From contig VBGM01000165.1 of NCBI GenBank assembly GCA_005880855.1, forward strand, positions 1 to 38,794: 38,794 nt of DNA. Direction: 5' to 3'. Positions 9,596-17,454 of this stretch are shown one piece after another. Under the pieces are notes generated by a model. It was not told the DNA's origin. It saw only the letters and a list, made by a program, of their open reading frames with translations, and made no database searches. Source of the DNA: Chloroflexota bacterium (GTDB taxonomy: Bacteria > Chloroflexota > Dormibacteria > Dormibacterales > Dormibacteraceae). The position numbers were made by a program, and so were the translations under genes. Position 1 is the first letter of the stretch. The number at the start of each line of letters is the position of its first letter.

Positions 9596-9844
9596 TTACT
9601 GACGATTCTTGAAATAGTCGGCGTTGATCTTGATGTACTCGCGCCACTGCTCAGGGACTTCGTCCTCGGGAAAGATGGCGTCGACAGGGCACGGATCAAC
9701 GCAGGCGCCGCAGTCGATGCACTCATCCGGGTCGATGAAATACATGGTCGCGGCGTCGTCGGTGTGAATGCAATCCACGGGGCAGACCTCGACACAAGAG
9801 GCATCTTTGACCCCTACACACGGCTGAACGATGACATAAGCCAT
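9596..9844 (-). CDS. fdxA: 7Fe ferredoxin (FdxA type)
   Basis: An 82-aa electron carrier. It begins MAYVIVQPCVGVKDASC and contains VEVCPVDC, then CIDCGACVDPCP. The first half supplies cysteines for one cluster (3Fe-4S in the FdxA type). The CxxCxxCxxxCP pattern supplies the 4Fe-4S ligands. The tail EDEVPEQWREYIKIN is typical of this family. ATG 9844 fits the family N terminus exactly. The gene is divergent from the pseudokinase with only 27 bp between start codons, so its promoter must overlap coding DNA; a TACCCT hexamer lies about 8 nt upstream of the ATG. It probably donates electrons to oxidoreductases encoded elsewhere. Co-transcription with icd is likely. Confidence 0.95.
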   Translation of the reverse strand: MAYVIVQPCVGVKDASCVEVCPVDCIHTDDAATMYFIDPDECIDCGACVDPCPVDAIFPEDEVPEQWREYIKINADYFKNRQ

Positions 9845-9871
9845 GGGCAGCAAGGGTACCATGCACCCGAT

Positions 9872-12001
9872 ATGCCGGAGAGCGAACCCAAACCGAAGCT
9901 GATCGAACTCGTAGCGCCTGGCGCCGGCCAGGGCTGGAAGGCCGTCCTCAAGAACGGCAAGCCTGCCGTGGTCCACGAGATCAGCGCGCCGGCGACCGAA
10001 GCAGCGGCTGCCGTGCCCCGCATCCAGCGGCTGACCGAGCACCGCCATCCCTCGCTTGCGCCCGTCCTCGCATGGGGTACGGACCCCAACGGAATCTGGG
10101 TCGCGGTCGAGCCGAACGAGGGCACGCCGCTCGGCACGATCCTCTCCCGTGGACCCTTGACACCGCCGGCCGCCGCTGCGCTCGGTGCAGCCGTCCTTTC
10201 CGGCGTCGCCGCCCTTCATGAGTCGGGCATAGCGATGGGCGGCTTCGGAGCCGCGGCGATCCGGGTGACCGGCAACGGCGAAGTGCGTCTGAGCGGCCAT
10301 CCAGCTGCCGCCGTGCGGGGCGCACCTTCACAGAGCGACCTCCGCGCCGACGTCCGCTCGTGTGGCATGGCGATCTGCGCCGCGTTCGGAGTCGACCCAG
10401 CCGGCGCGCCGGCTCCGCCCACAATCCCGCCCGGCCTCGTAGTGACCATGCGCTCGATGGCGAGCGGCGCGATGGGGCCGGCCGCGGATCGCGCCCAGGG
10501 CGCACTACGAGAGATGGCGTCGGCACTGCTGGCCCCCGACCGCATGACCGCCGCGCAGTCCGAGCTCGCGCTGCGCGCCGGCGGCCGCGAGATGCCCTCG
10601 ATAACGCCATACCTGCCCAAGGACACCTTCCCGCCAGAGCCGGCTCCCCGGCCGTCCGCGCCCCAGCAGACCCAAACGACGTCGACGTACACGCCCCCGC
10701 CGCCCGATGAGGCACCGAAGCGTCCTTCGGCGTCATACGAGCCGCCGGCGCGGTCGACAGAGACATATCCGCCTCCCCCGGGGCCGCCGGTGCCTCCTCC
10801 ATTCGTGCCTCCACCACGTAACGAGCCGCCGCCGTCCGCGCCGGCCTCCTATGAGCCGCCTCCACGCGCGGCAGAGACTTTTCCGCCGGTCGCGCCGCCC
10901 TCGGTGGCCACGCCAGTGCCGACCTGGGATGCCAAGCCGGCGGCCGCGGCGGCTCAGCCTGGCCTGGAGACCTGGGACACGGTGCCTTCTCCCCCTTCGG
11001 CTGCCACGCCTCCGACCGCGCCCGTGGCTCCGGCGGCACCGAAGCCATCGCCGAGCTCGACCTGGGATACGTTCCCGCCGGCCCCGGCGCCGAGCGAGGC
11101 CGTAGCGCCGACGCCCGCGGCCCCTCTACCCATGCCTTCGAAACCCGAACCTTCCGCGGAAGCAAAGCCCAGCTGGACCGCGATCCCGACCCCCGTCTGG
11201 ACGCCGACGGCAGATGTCGCGCCGGCGGAGACTCCGGCACCCCCCAAGCCAACGCCACCGCCCGCAGCCGCGCCGCCTCCGGCCGCGCCCTCGTACACAC
11301 CTCCGGCCGCACCTTCAGACACACCTCCGGCCGCACCCTCGTATCTGGCGCCAAGCCCTTCTTCCACGACGGCCACGAGCGCGCCGGCTCCCATTACGGT
11401 CCCGCCTCCGACGCCTGCCCGCAAACCCCCGGCTCCCCGCCGGCCGACCCGCGATCAGGCTACAGAGCGGCCGCCATGGCTGGTGCCCGCGATCATCGCC
11501 ATCGTGGTGATCTTGCTGCTCGGCAGTGTCGGGGCCATCGTTCTCTCCAACCGCGGCTCGACGAAGAACAACATCGCGACCACGTCACCCAAGACCTCAC
11601 CGAAGGTTTCGCCCAAGGCCAGCGCGAGCCCATCCGCCGTGGGGCTCCAAGCCGTGCCTACCTACGCGCCATCCGCGAATCCGCCCGTGACCAGCGTGGA
11701 GTTCTTGCCCGATGCCACGTGCACGCTCACAAGCTGCCGGGTCGACGTGGAAATGAAATACTCGCCGCCCCAAGGAGGCGAGCTGGGCTATACCCTCAAG
11801 TTCTTCGACCGCTGCAAAGGGACCACGACCGACCTGCCCGGCAGGCACTTCACTCCACCTACGCCCTTCGTTCGGGCCGATCCCGGTTTCGAGAACGTGA
11901 CGCTGCCATCGGCCAAGTCCGCAGCTCTCGTGGCCGTGAGCACGACTCCGGCGGTCGCCGCATCCGCGCCCATCCTCCTCGGCGCTGAATCCTGCTCCTG
12001 A
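9872..12001 (+). CDS. Membrane-anchored pseudokinase with Pro-rich linker and extracellular domain
   Basis: A 709-aa protein from ATG 9872. Residues ~10-270 resemble the Ser/Thr kinase fold (RIQRLTEHRHPSLAPVLAWG, LGAAVLSGVAALHESGIAMGG, SDLRADVRSCGMAICAAFG) but lack catalytic residues. The VAIK lysine site reads PAVVHE, the HRD region reads IAMGGF, and the DFG position reads SGH. A ~250-residue Pro/Ala/Thr-rich linker follows, with repeated TWDT/TWDA-P units and YTPPAAPSDTPPAAP-like repeats. One transmembrane helix (~536-559, WLVPAIIAIVVILLLG) leads to a ~150-residue outer domain with cysteines in CTLTSC, DRCK and ESCS. This is a topology like PknB-type sensors but without kinase chemistry. 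It is probably a scaffold or sensor; its ligand and partners are unknown. Confidence 0.75.
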   Translation: MPESEPKPKLIELVAPGAGQGWKAVLKNGKPAVVHEISAPATEAAAAVPRIQRLTEHRHPSLAPVLAWGTDPNGIWVAVEPNEGTPLGTILSRGPLTPPAAAALGAAVLSGVAALHESGIAMGGFGAAAIRVTGNGEVRLSGHPAAAVRGAPSQSDLRADVRSCGMAICAAFGVDPAGAPAPPTIPPGLVVTMRSMASGAMGPAADRAQGALREMASALLAPDRMTAAQSELALRAGGREMPSITPYLPKDTFPPEPAPRPSAPQQTQTTSTYTPPPPDEAPKRPSASYEPPARSTETYPPPPGPPVPPPFVPPPRNEPPPSAPASYEPPPRAAETFPPVAPPSVATPVPTWDAKPAAAAAQPGLETWDTVPSPPSAATPPTAPVAPAAPKPSPSSTWDTFPPAPAPSEAVAPTPAAPLPMPSKPEPSAEAKPSWTAIPTPVWTPTADVAPAETPAPPKPTPPPAAAPPPAAPSYTPPAAPSDTPPAAPSYLAPSPSSTTATSAPAPITVPPPTPARKPPAPRRPTRDQATERPPWLVPAIIAIVVILLLGSVGAIVLSNRGSTKNNIATTSPKTSPKVSPKASASPSAVGLQAVPTYAPSANPPVTSVEFLPDATCTLTSCRVDVEMKYSPPQGGELGYTLKFFDRCKGTTTDLPGRHFTPPTPFVRADPGFENVTLPSAKSAALVAVSTTPAVAASAPILLGAESCS

Positions 12002-12078
12002 CCTAAAGTCAACAGATAACCACCAAGATCACCAAGAACAACCTCACCCGCGAGGAGGCGAGAACGCGGGCTGCGCTG

Positions 12079-14547
12079 GTGTCAGCGCCGCGCTACGTCG
12101 TGCGGCTGGACCTCGACCGCGGCGCGGAGACGTTCGCCTCCCGCACCGAAGTGACCTTCGACGCGCGGCCCGGCGCGTCCACTTTCATCGAATTCATCGG
12201 CCCCACGGTCGAGCACATGGAGCTCAACGGGCAGGTGCTTCCTTCAGGCGCGTTCGACGGCGGCCGCATCGTCCTCGGCGACCTCGAAAAGCGCAACGTC
12301 CTCGAGATAACCGCCATCGCGAAATACATGCACGATGGCACCGGACTTCATCGCTTCGAGGATCCCCTGGACGAACGGACCTACCTGCACAGCCACTTCG
12401 AGAGCAACGACGCGCACCGGGTGTTCGCGTGCTTCGACCAGCCCGACATCAAGGGAACGCTGGCATTGGAGTTGAAAGCGCCCGCCGACTGGACCGTGGC
12501 GTCGAACACGTCTGGTGTCAACAAGGACGCAGGGGTCTGGCAGTTCCCCACCACGAAACTGATCTCGACTTACCTGGCGGCGCTGGTCGCGGGCCACTAC
12601 CACTCGGTGCACCAACAGCATGGCAACATCCCGCTCGCCATCTACTGCCGGCAGTCGCTCGCAAACTACCTGGACCCCGACGAGATGTTCGAGATCACCC
12701 GCGCCGGCCTTGACTATTTCGAGTCCCGTTACGGAATTCCCTACATGTTCGGGAAGTACGACCAGCTCTTCGTGCCCGAGTTTTCCGCCGGTGCCATGGA
12801 GAACCCTGGATGCGTGACTTTCAACGAGCGGTACCTCTTCAGGTCGCGTGTGTCTCAGGCCGCACGCCAGAAGCGCGCCGACACGATCCTGCACGAGATG
12901 GCGCACATGTGGTTCGGCGACCTGGTCACGATGAAATGGTTCGACGACCTCTGGCTGAATGAGAGCTTCGCGACTTACATGGGCAGCCTCGCCAGCGCCG
13001 AGGCGACACGGTTCAAGAGCGCATGGACGTGGTTCGCAGCCGAGGTCAAGGTTGCAGCCCGGGCTCACGACGAGCTCCCCACGACCCACCCCATCGTCGC
13101 CGACATCCCCGATGTCGACTCAGTCCACCTGAACTTTGACGCGATCACATACAACAAGGGCGGTGCGGTCTTGAAGCAGCTCGCCGCTCTGTTGGGCAGC
13201 GAGACGTTTTTCAAGGGCGTGCACACATACCTCGAGCGCCACGCCTACTCCAACGCCACGCTGGCTGACTTTCTCGCTGCGCTGGAGGAGGCGTCGGGAC
13301 GCGACCTCAAAGATTGGGCTCGGGTGTGGCTCGAGGAGGCAGGCTTGAACACGCTTGCGGCGGAGCTGGAGGTCGAGGACGGACACATCAAATCGGCCGC
13401 CATCGTGCAGACCGCGCCCGAGATGCACCCGATCCTCAGGCCCCACCGGCTGCGCGTGGGGCTCTTCGACCTCAACGGCGGCGGGCTCGAGCGACGCCAT
13501 GCAGAGGAGCTCGACGTCGAAGGCGAACGCACGGTGATCCCCCAGCTGGCCTCTCAGAGAGTCCCGGACCTCGTGCTCGTGAACGATGCCGACCTCGCGT
13601 ACGCCAGGGTCAAGCTCGACGAGCGTTCGCTGGAGACCGTCAACCGCAGCCGTATGGCCCTGAACGACGACCTGGCCCGTGCGCTGCTGTGGGGTGACCT
13701 CTGGGACATGGTTCGCAACGCCGAGCTGCGGGCCGGCGACTATGTCGGGACATCGCTGCGATGTATCGACGTCGAGGCGGATCCCGCAGTGTTCCAACCC
13801 CTGATCTTTCGAGTCTTCGCGGCCTTCGACAGGTACGCAGACCCTTCACACCGTGCCTCGCTGCGCGAGTCCCTCGCCCGAACGGCATTCGATAGGCTGT
13901 CGCGAATCGCTCCAGGGAGCGATCTCCAGCTGCACTGGACGCTCACCTTCATCGATGCTGCGCGTGAGCCTGCGGATGTGGCGTGGGTGGCCGGCCTGCT
14001 CGACGGCAGCACCAAGCCGGACGGCCTGATCATCGATTTCGCCGTTCGATGGGAGGCGGTGAACGCGCTGGCGACGATCGGGGCCGCCGGGCCGGAGGTG
14101 ATCGCCGACGAGCTCGAGCGCGATCCCACCGATATGGGAAGGCGCGAGGCGGCGGCAGCTAGCGCGGCGCACCCGCTGAAGGAAGCGAAAGAGCAGGCGT
14201 GGGAAGCCGTAACGGCCGACGAGCGCCTGTCCCTGGCGACCAAGCGGGCGATCGCGGCGGGCTTCCATCGACCGGACCAGGAGCTGCTCCTCGATGCCTA
14301 TGTGCAACCGTACTTCGGCACGCTGCTGCCGTTCTGGGAGTCGCACGATATCGACGAAGCGCTGATGTTCGTGAGGTCGATGTATCCGATGATGATCATC
14401 ACGCCTGAGGTCGTGCAGCTCGTCGACCAGTACCTCCAGCGTGACCTACCGGGTCCGATGCGTCGCGCGCTCCTCGAGGCGCAGGACGGCACCAAGCGCG
14501 CGCTGCGTGCGCGAGCGCTCGACGGTCAGGCGGGCGGCAGCGCGTAG
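12079..14547 (+). CDS. pepN: M1-family zinc aminopeptidase (PepN, actinobacterial type)
   Basis: Cytosolic metallo-aminopeptidase, 822 aa from GTG 12079. The substrate motif GAMEN is at 238-242, and the zinc motif HEMAH is at 272-276 with the third ligand E295 in WLNESFATYM, i.e. HExxH-x18-E. The C-terminal ERAP1-like helical region is present, so the length is normal. The codons just upstream of the GTG read NNLTREEARTRAAL in frame. This matches the conserved N terminus of actinobacterial PepN (NLTREEA-x-RA), so translation almost certainly starts before 12079. Between the in-frame stop at 12004-12006 and 12079 there is no ATG, GTG or TTG, only ATA (12016) and ATC (12028). It ends tail-to-tail with the RibD-like gene, overlapping by 22 nt. 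Confidence 0.95.
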   Translation: MSAPRYVVRLDLDRGAETFASRTEVTFDARPGASTFIEFIGPTVEHMELNGQVLPSGAFDGGRIVLGDLEKRNVLEITAIAKYMHDGTGLHRFEDPLDERTYLHSHFESNDAHRVFACFDQPDIKGTLALELKAPADWTVASNTSGVNKDAGVWQFPTTKLISTYLAALVAGHYHSVHQQHGNIPLAIYCRQSLANYLDPDEMFEITRAGLDYFESRYGIPYMFGKYDQLFVPEFSAGAMENPGCVTFNERYLFRSRVSQAARQKRADTILHEMAHMWFGDLVTMKWFDDLWLNESFATYMGSLASAEATRFKSAWTWFAAEVKVAARAHDELPTTHPIVADIPDVDSVHLNFDAITYNKGGAVLKQLAALLGSETFFKGVHTYLERHAYSNATLADFLAALEEASGRDLKDWARVWLEEAGLNTLAAELEVEDGHIKSAAIVQTAPEMHPILRPHRLRVGLFDLNGGGLERRHAEELDVEGERTVIPQLASQRVPDLVLVNDADLAYARVKLDERSLETVNRSRMALNDDLARALLWGDLWDMVRNAELRAGDYVGTSLRCIDVEADPAVFQPLIFRVFAAFDRYADPSHRASLRESLARTAFDRLSRIAPGSDLQLHWTLTFIDAAREPADVAWVAGLLDGSTKPDGLIIDFAVRWEAVNALATIGAAGPEVIADELERDPTDMGRREAAAASAAHPLKEAKEQAWEAVTADERLSLATKRAIAAGFHRPDQELLLDAYVQPYFGTLLPFWESHDIDEALMFVRSMYPMMIITPEVVQLVDQYLQRDLPGPMRRALLEAQDGTKRALRARALDGQAGGSA

Positions 14548-15329
14548 CGCAAGAACAGGTAATCCAACTGCCGCCGGACGCTGACCAGCCGGCTCCACAC
14601 GGGCACCAAGGGCAGCAAATCCACACCCTCCACCATCCCCAACCGGCGCGTTTTGCCTCGCCCGGCGATCACCGGCGAGAGCGTAAGGAACGCCTCGTCC
14701 AGCAGGTGGTTGGCGATCAGCTCGCCGATCAGGTGCGGGCCGCCCTCGGTGAGGATGACTCTGAATCCCCTCGTCTCCAGCTCATCGAAGGCGCGCGCGA
14801 TCTTGAACTGCCTCCCGCGGCCGAGGATGACCACATCGCAAGAAGCTGGCTGCCTGCCCCCGATTCGCTCAGCTCCTTGCTGTGTGGTCAAAATGGTGGC
14901 GCCCTTCTGCACCGCCGGATGATTGACGTCCAGATCCCCCTCCGCGGTGAGCACCACCAGGCGCGGTTGGAGTGCGCGCCCGAGTGTTTCTCTCAAAGCC
15001 GAGAACGACGAGGCCAGGTCGGGATACACATGAGCCGGCGTCCAGAGGTGGCCGGGCGTCGCCCGCATGGTGCCGGCGCCGATGACGACCGCATCCGCAC
15101 ATGCCCGCAACAAAGCCATCAGGAACCGATCCGGCTCGAACTTGCCGCTGATCACGGAACCGGCTGAAAACCCCGACCCCAACGCCACCACCCCGTCCAG
15201 GGACGACACGAAGTTCGAATAGACAACGCGGTCAGCGAATCCGAGCCGCCCGTACAGGCGGGACAGCTCGTCGGGCACCGCGTATGCGGGAAGGTCCGCT
15301 TCGAAGAGGACCTCGAAGGGCTCCAGCAC
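14526..15329 (-). CDS. RibD C-terminal/DHFR-like reductase (pyrimidine reductase family)
   Basis: A 267-aa stand-alone reductase domain; the deaminase half of classical RibD is absent. Signatures are VYSNFVSSLDGVVALG at the N terminus, ADAVVIGAGTMRATPGHLW in the middle, and VILTEGGPHLIGELIANHLLDE with LSPVIAGRG near the C terminus. This fits NADPH-dependent reductases of riboflavin synthesis or dihydrofolate-reductase-like homologues. The GTG start at 15329 lies 11 nt after the folE stop, so the two form an operon. M. tuberculosis Rv2671, a stand-alone relative, has DHFR activity; beside folE a folate role is as plausible as a riboflavin one. The 3' end overlaps pepN tail-to-tail by 22 nt. 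Confidence 0.82.
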   Translation of the reverse strand: MLEPFEVLFEADLPAYAVPDELSRLYGRLGFADRVVYSNFVSSLDGVVALGSGFSAGSVISGKFEPDRFLMALLRACADAVVIGAGTMRATPGHLWTPAHVYPDLASSFSALRETLGRALQPRLVVLTAEGDLDVNHPAVQKGATILTTQQGAERIGGRQPASCDVVILGRGRQFKIARAFDELETRGFRVILTEGGPHLIGELIANHLLDEAFLTLSPVIAGRGKTRRLGMVEGVDLLPLVPVWSRLVSVRRQLDYLFLRYALPPA

Positions 15330-15340
15330 GTAGTCGGAGC

Positions 15341-15994
15341 TCAGTGCTCGCTGTGGGCGGTTGCGGCCTGGAGGAACTCGGTCCGAAGCTGAGGGTCCTT
15401 CTCGTAGTTCCCGCGCCAGAACGATGTCAACGTGCGCGAGTGAGCTTCGCGCACTCCGCGCATCTGCGTGCAGAGGTGCATCGCGTTGAGGTGCACTGCG
15501 ACGCCGTGCGGCCGCAGCAGGCGGACCAGCTCATCGGCGATCTCGACACCAACCCGTTCCTGGACCGTGAAGCGCCGCGCGAAAACACGGACGAGCCTGG
15601 TGAGCTTGGAGATGCCGATGATCTCCTCGTGCGCGATGTAGCCGATGTACGCGTGCCCGTGAAAAGGCAGGGCGTGGTGTTCGCAGAGTGAAAAGAATTC
15701 GATCGGTCCTTCGATCACCTGCGCGATGCTGCAGTCCGGGCCGCCGCGACACTCGGTTGGGAACGCGGTGAGCAGCTTGGGGTCGCCCTCATATCCATTG
15801 GTGGCGTCGAAGAGCGCCCGCACGAAGCGTGTGGGCGTGGCTTTGGTGCCGGGTGTGTCAAGGTCCATCCCGAAAGCTGAGAACATCTCAGCGGCATAGC
15901 CTTCGAATTGCTTCCATTTCTCAGGCGAGATGGTGCGTGGGTGGGTTTTCTCCCACTGCGTGGTTTCTTCCGGATCGAAGGCGAGGCTCGACAT
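15341..15994 (-). CDS. folE: GTP cyclohydrolase I (type IA)
   Basis: A 217-aa enzyme converting GTP to 7,8-dihydroneopterin triphosphate, the first step of tetrahydrofolate synthesis. Zinc ligands are visible in CEHHALPFHG (C104, H107) and HLCTQMRGV (C175). GISKLTRLVRVFARRFTVQERV is the conserved core, and ATPTRFVRAL marks the N-terminal helical part. The start is ATG 15994 because AAGGAG lies 7-8 nt upstream, one of the clearest Shine-Dalgarno sequences in the window; a longer frame to 16030 is not supported. A TTACAT hexamer about 35 nt upstream could be the -10. It is followed after 11 nt by the RibD-like reductase. Confidence 0.96.
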   Translation of the reverse strand: MSSLAFDPEETTQWEKTHPRTISPEKWKQFEGYAAEMFSAFGMDLDTPGTKATPTRFVRALFDATNGYEGDPKLLTAFPTECRGGPDCSIAQVIEGPIEFFSLCEHHALPFHGHAYIGYIAHEEIIGISKLTRLVRVFARRFTVQERVGVEIADELVRLLRPHGVAVHLNAMHLCTQMRGVREAHSRTLTSFWRGNYEKDPQLRTEFLQAATAHSEH

Positions 15995-16060
15995 TGCGGA
16001 CTCCTTGAGCTGTTCGGTCGGTCCGCACAAATGTAACGAGGGTGGAGGCAGGGGGTTTGG

Positions 16061-16816
16061 CTACTGCTTGATGTAGATCACCAGCCGGGTCGGGTTGCTC
16101 AGAAAGCTGTAGGCGTAGCAGCCATTGTGGGCAAGCCCGAGCGCCCACTGGACGGTGCCTTCGAAATCCTGGACCTGCCGGAGCTCCTTGAGCTCCGAGT
16201 AGTTCGTCTTGAAGTCGGTGGGCCCCGTGTACTGGGTGTGGCCGTCGGCGCCCTGGATCGTGATCAGGATGCCGTCCTGGCCGGCCAGGGTGATCGACTG
16301 CCCGCTCGGAGCTCCGGTGAACGTGGCGCTGGACTGAGGCTCGAAATTGACATCGGCTGGCCGTGCGGTGCTGAACTCGATCGTCACCTGGTCGTAGCCG
16401 CTGTGAGTGCCGGTGCGCACCGCGGCGATGAACGCTGTCTGCGGCGCTCCGGTGGAGCTGGTGGCCGAGCTGTTGCAGTCGTAGGCCCCGGCCGGCGATG
16501 TCGGCGACGCCTGCCCTGACGGACTCACGCTCGGCGTGACGGTGGCGACAACGCTCGGGCTAGGGCTAGGGCTGGGGATGGTGCCCGGGGCGATTCCGGT
16601 CTGGTGTCGATTTAGGTTCGACGCCACCAGGACGCCGACGATGATCAGCGCGATCAGCGCCGCGGCCATGCCCGCCATCCACACAGGTGGTCCAATCCGT
16701 GCCGGCCGGTTCTCTGCCAGCGCCGCCCGCACGCGGGCGGACAGCGCCGGGCTCGGCGCCCCGCTCATCGCGTCGAACTCTCGGTTGATTTCGCGGCGGA
16801 AGCTGTCGCGGGTCAT
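16061..16816 (-). CDS. Membrane protein with extracellular AMIN-like domain, probable anti-sigma/sensor partner of the ECF factor
   Basis: A 251-aa protein. Residues 1-40 are a charged cytosolic N terminus (TRDSFRREINREFDAM). One transmembrane helix spans ~46-66 (WMAGMAAALIALIIVGVLVAS). A Ser/Pro/Thr-rich linker spans ~75-110. A C-terminal domain follows (FIAAVRTGTHSGYDQVTIEF ... ADGHTQYTGPTDFKT ... TVQWALGLA ... PTRLVIYIKQ) of the actinobacterial AMIN-like type. Its ATG is separated by one base from the sigma-factor stop, so the pair is translationally coupled, as sigma/anti-sigma pairs usually are. No zinc-binding HxxxCxxC motif of a ZAS anti-sigma domain is visible, so the anti-sigma role is inferred from position and topology only. 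A paralogue lies at 19166-19843. Confidence 0.72.
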   Translation of the reverse strand: MTRDSFRREINREFDAMSGAPSPALSARVRAALAENRPARIGPPVWMAGMAAALIALIIVGVLVASNLNRHQTGIAPGTIPSPSPSPSVVATVTPSVSPSGQASPTSPAGAYDCNSSATSSTGAPQTAFIAAVRTGTHSGYDQVTIEFSTARPADVNFEPQSSATFTGAPSGQSITLAGQDGILITIQGADGHTQYTGPTDFKTNYSELKELRQVQDFEGTVQWALGLAHNGCYAYSFLSNPTRLVIYIKQ

Positions 16817-16817
16817 G

Positions 16818-17360
16818 TCAGGACACCTCCTCGAGGGTCAGGTCGGAACGGAGACGCCGCGCGGCCCGATAGATTCGCGACTTGGCGGCCGCAGGCGACA
16901 CGCGCAGAGTGCGCGCGACCTCGTCCAGCGGTAGGTCGAGGTAGAAGTAGAGGACGAGCGGAAGGCGCTCATTCGGGCTCAGTCGTGCGATGGCTCTTCG
17001 CAGGTCGGATGAAGCCTCCTGGCTCAAGTCGGGGCGTGTACTGTCCGATTCGACGTCGGCGAGCTTCACGACCGACCACCAGCGGCGGCGCCGAGTCATC
17101 CGGCACTCGTTGGCGACGATGGACAGAAACCAGGCTCGGAGCGAGCTCTCGTCCCCCCGCAGCTGGCCTAGGTTCCGCCACGCCTTGAGGGCTGCTTCCT
17201 GGACCGCGTCCTCGGCCGCCATCCGGTCCGAGAGCATCACGGCAGCCAGCCTATAGGCGGGATTGAGCAGCGGGTCGAGGACGATCGCGAACGAATCCGC
17301 GTCACCCTGGGTGGCGCGCTGCATCGCCGTGGGCCTCGACTCCATAAGTGCGGACATCAT
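16818..17360 (-). CDS. ECF-type RNA polymerase sigma factor
   Basis: A 180-aa sigma70 family protein with only regions 2 and 4. Region 2 contains AYRLAAVMLSDRMAAEDAVQ and ALKAWRNL, followed by LRAWFLSIVANECRMTRRRR. Region 4 contains LSPNERLPLVLYFYLDLPLDEVARTLRVS and AAAKSRIYRAARRLR, the helix-turn-helix for -35 recognition. Two consecutive ATGs open the frame (17360, 17357); no clear Shine-Dalgarno separates them. Upstream on the same strand a GCAACC (about 17400-17395) resembles an ECF -35 element and may mean autoregulation, but the -10 is not clear. It directs RNA polymerase to an envelope- or stress-type regulon, probably under control of the coupled membrane protein. Confidence 0.92.
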   Translation of the reverse strand: MMSALMESRPTAMQRATQGDADSFAIVLDPLLNPAYRLAAVMLSDRMAAEDAVQEAALKAWRNLGQLRGDESSLRAWFLSIVANECRMTRRRRWWSVVKLADVESDSTRPDLSQEASSDLRRAIARLSPNERLPLVLYFYLDLPLDEVARTLRVSPAAAKSRIYRAARRLRSDLTLEEVS

Positions 17361-17454
17361 CGTCTGCCTGTTCGATGCGGCGGACCCGGGTTTGGTTGCA
17401 GGACCAAGCCATTTCGGCTGGCTCGGCGCCTAGGCTTTCCTCGGCCCCCTCAGG

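Noticed and set aside
9981-11354. 457-codon minus-strand frame opposite the pseudokinase
   Set aside because: Arises from the Pro/Ala-rich linker codons. No protein-like features beyond low-complexity Arg/Ala/Pro.
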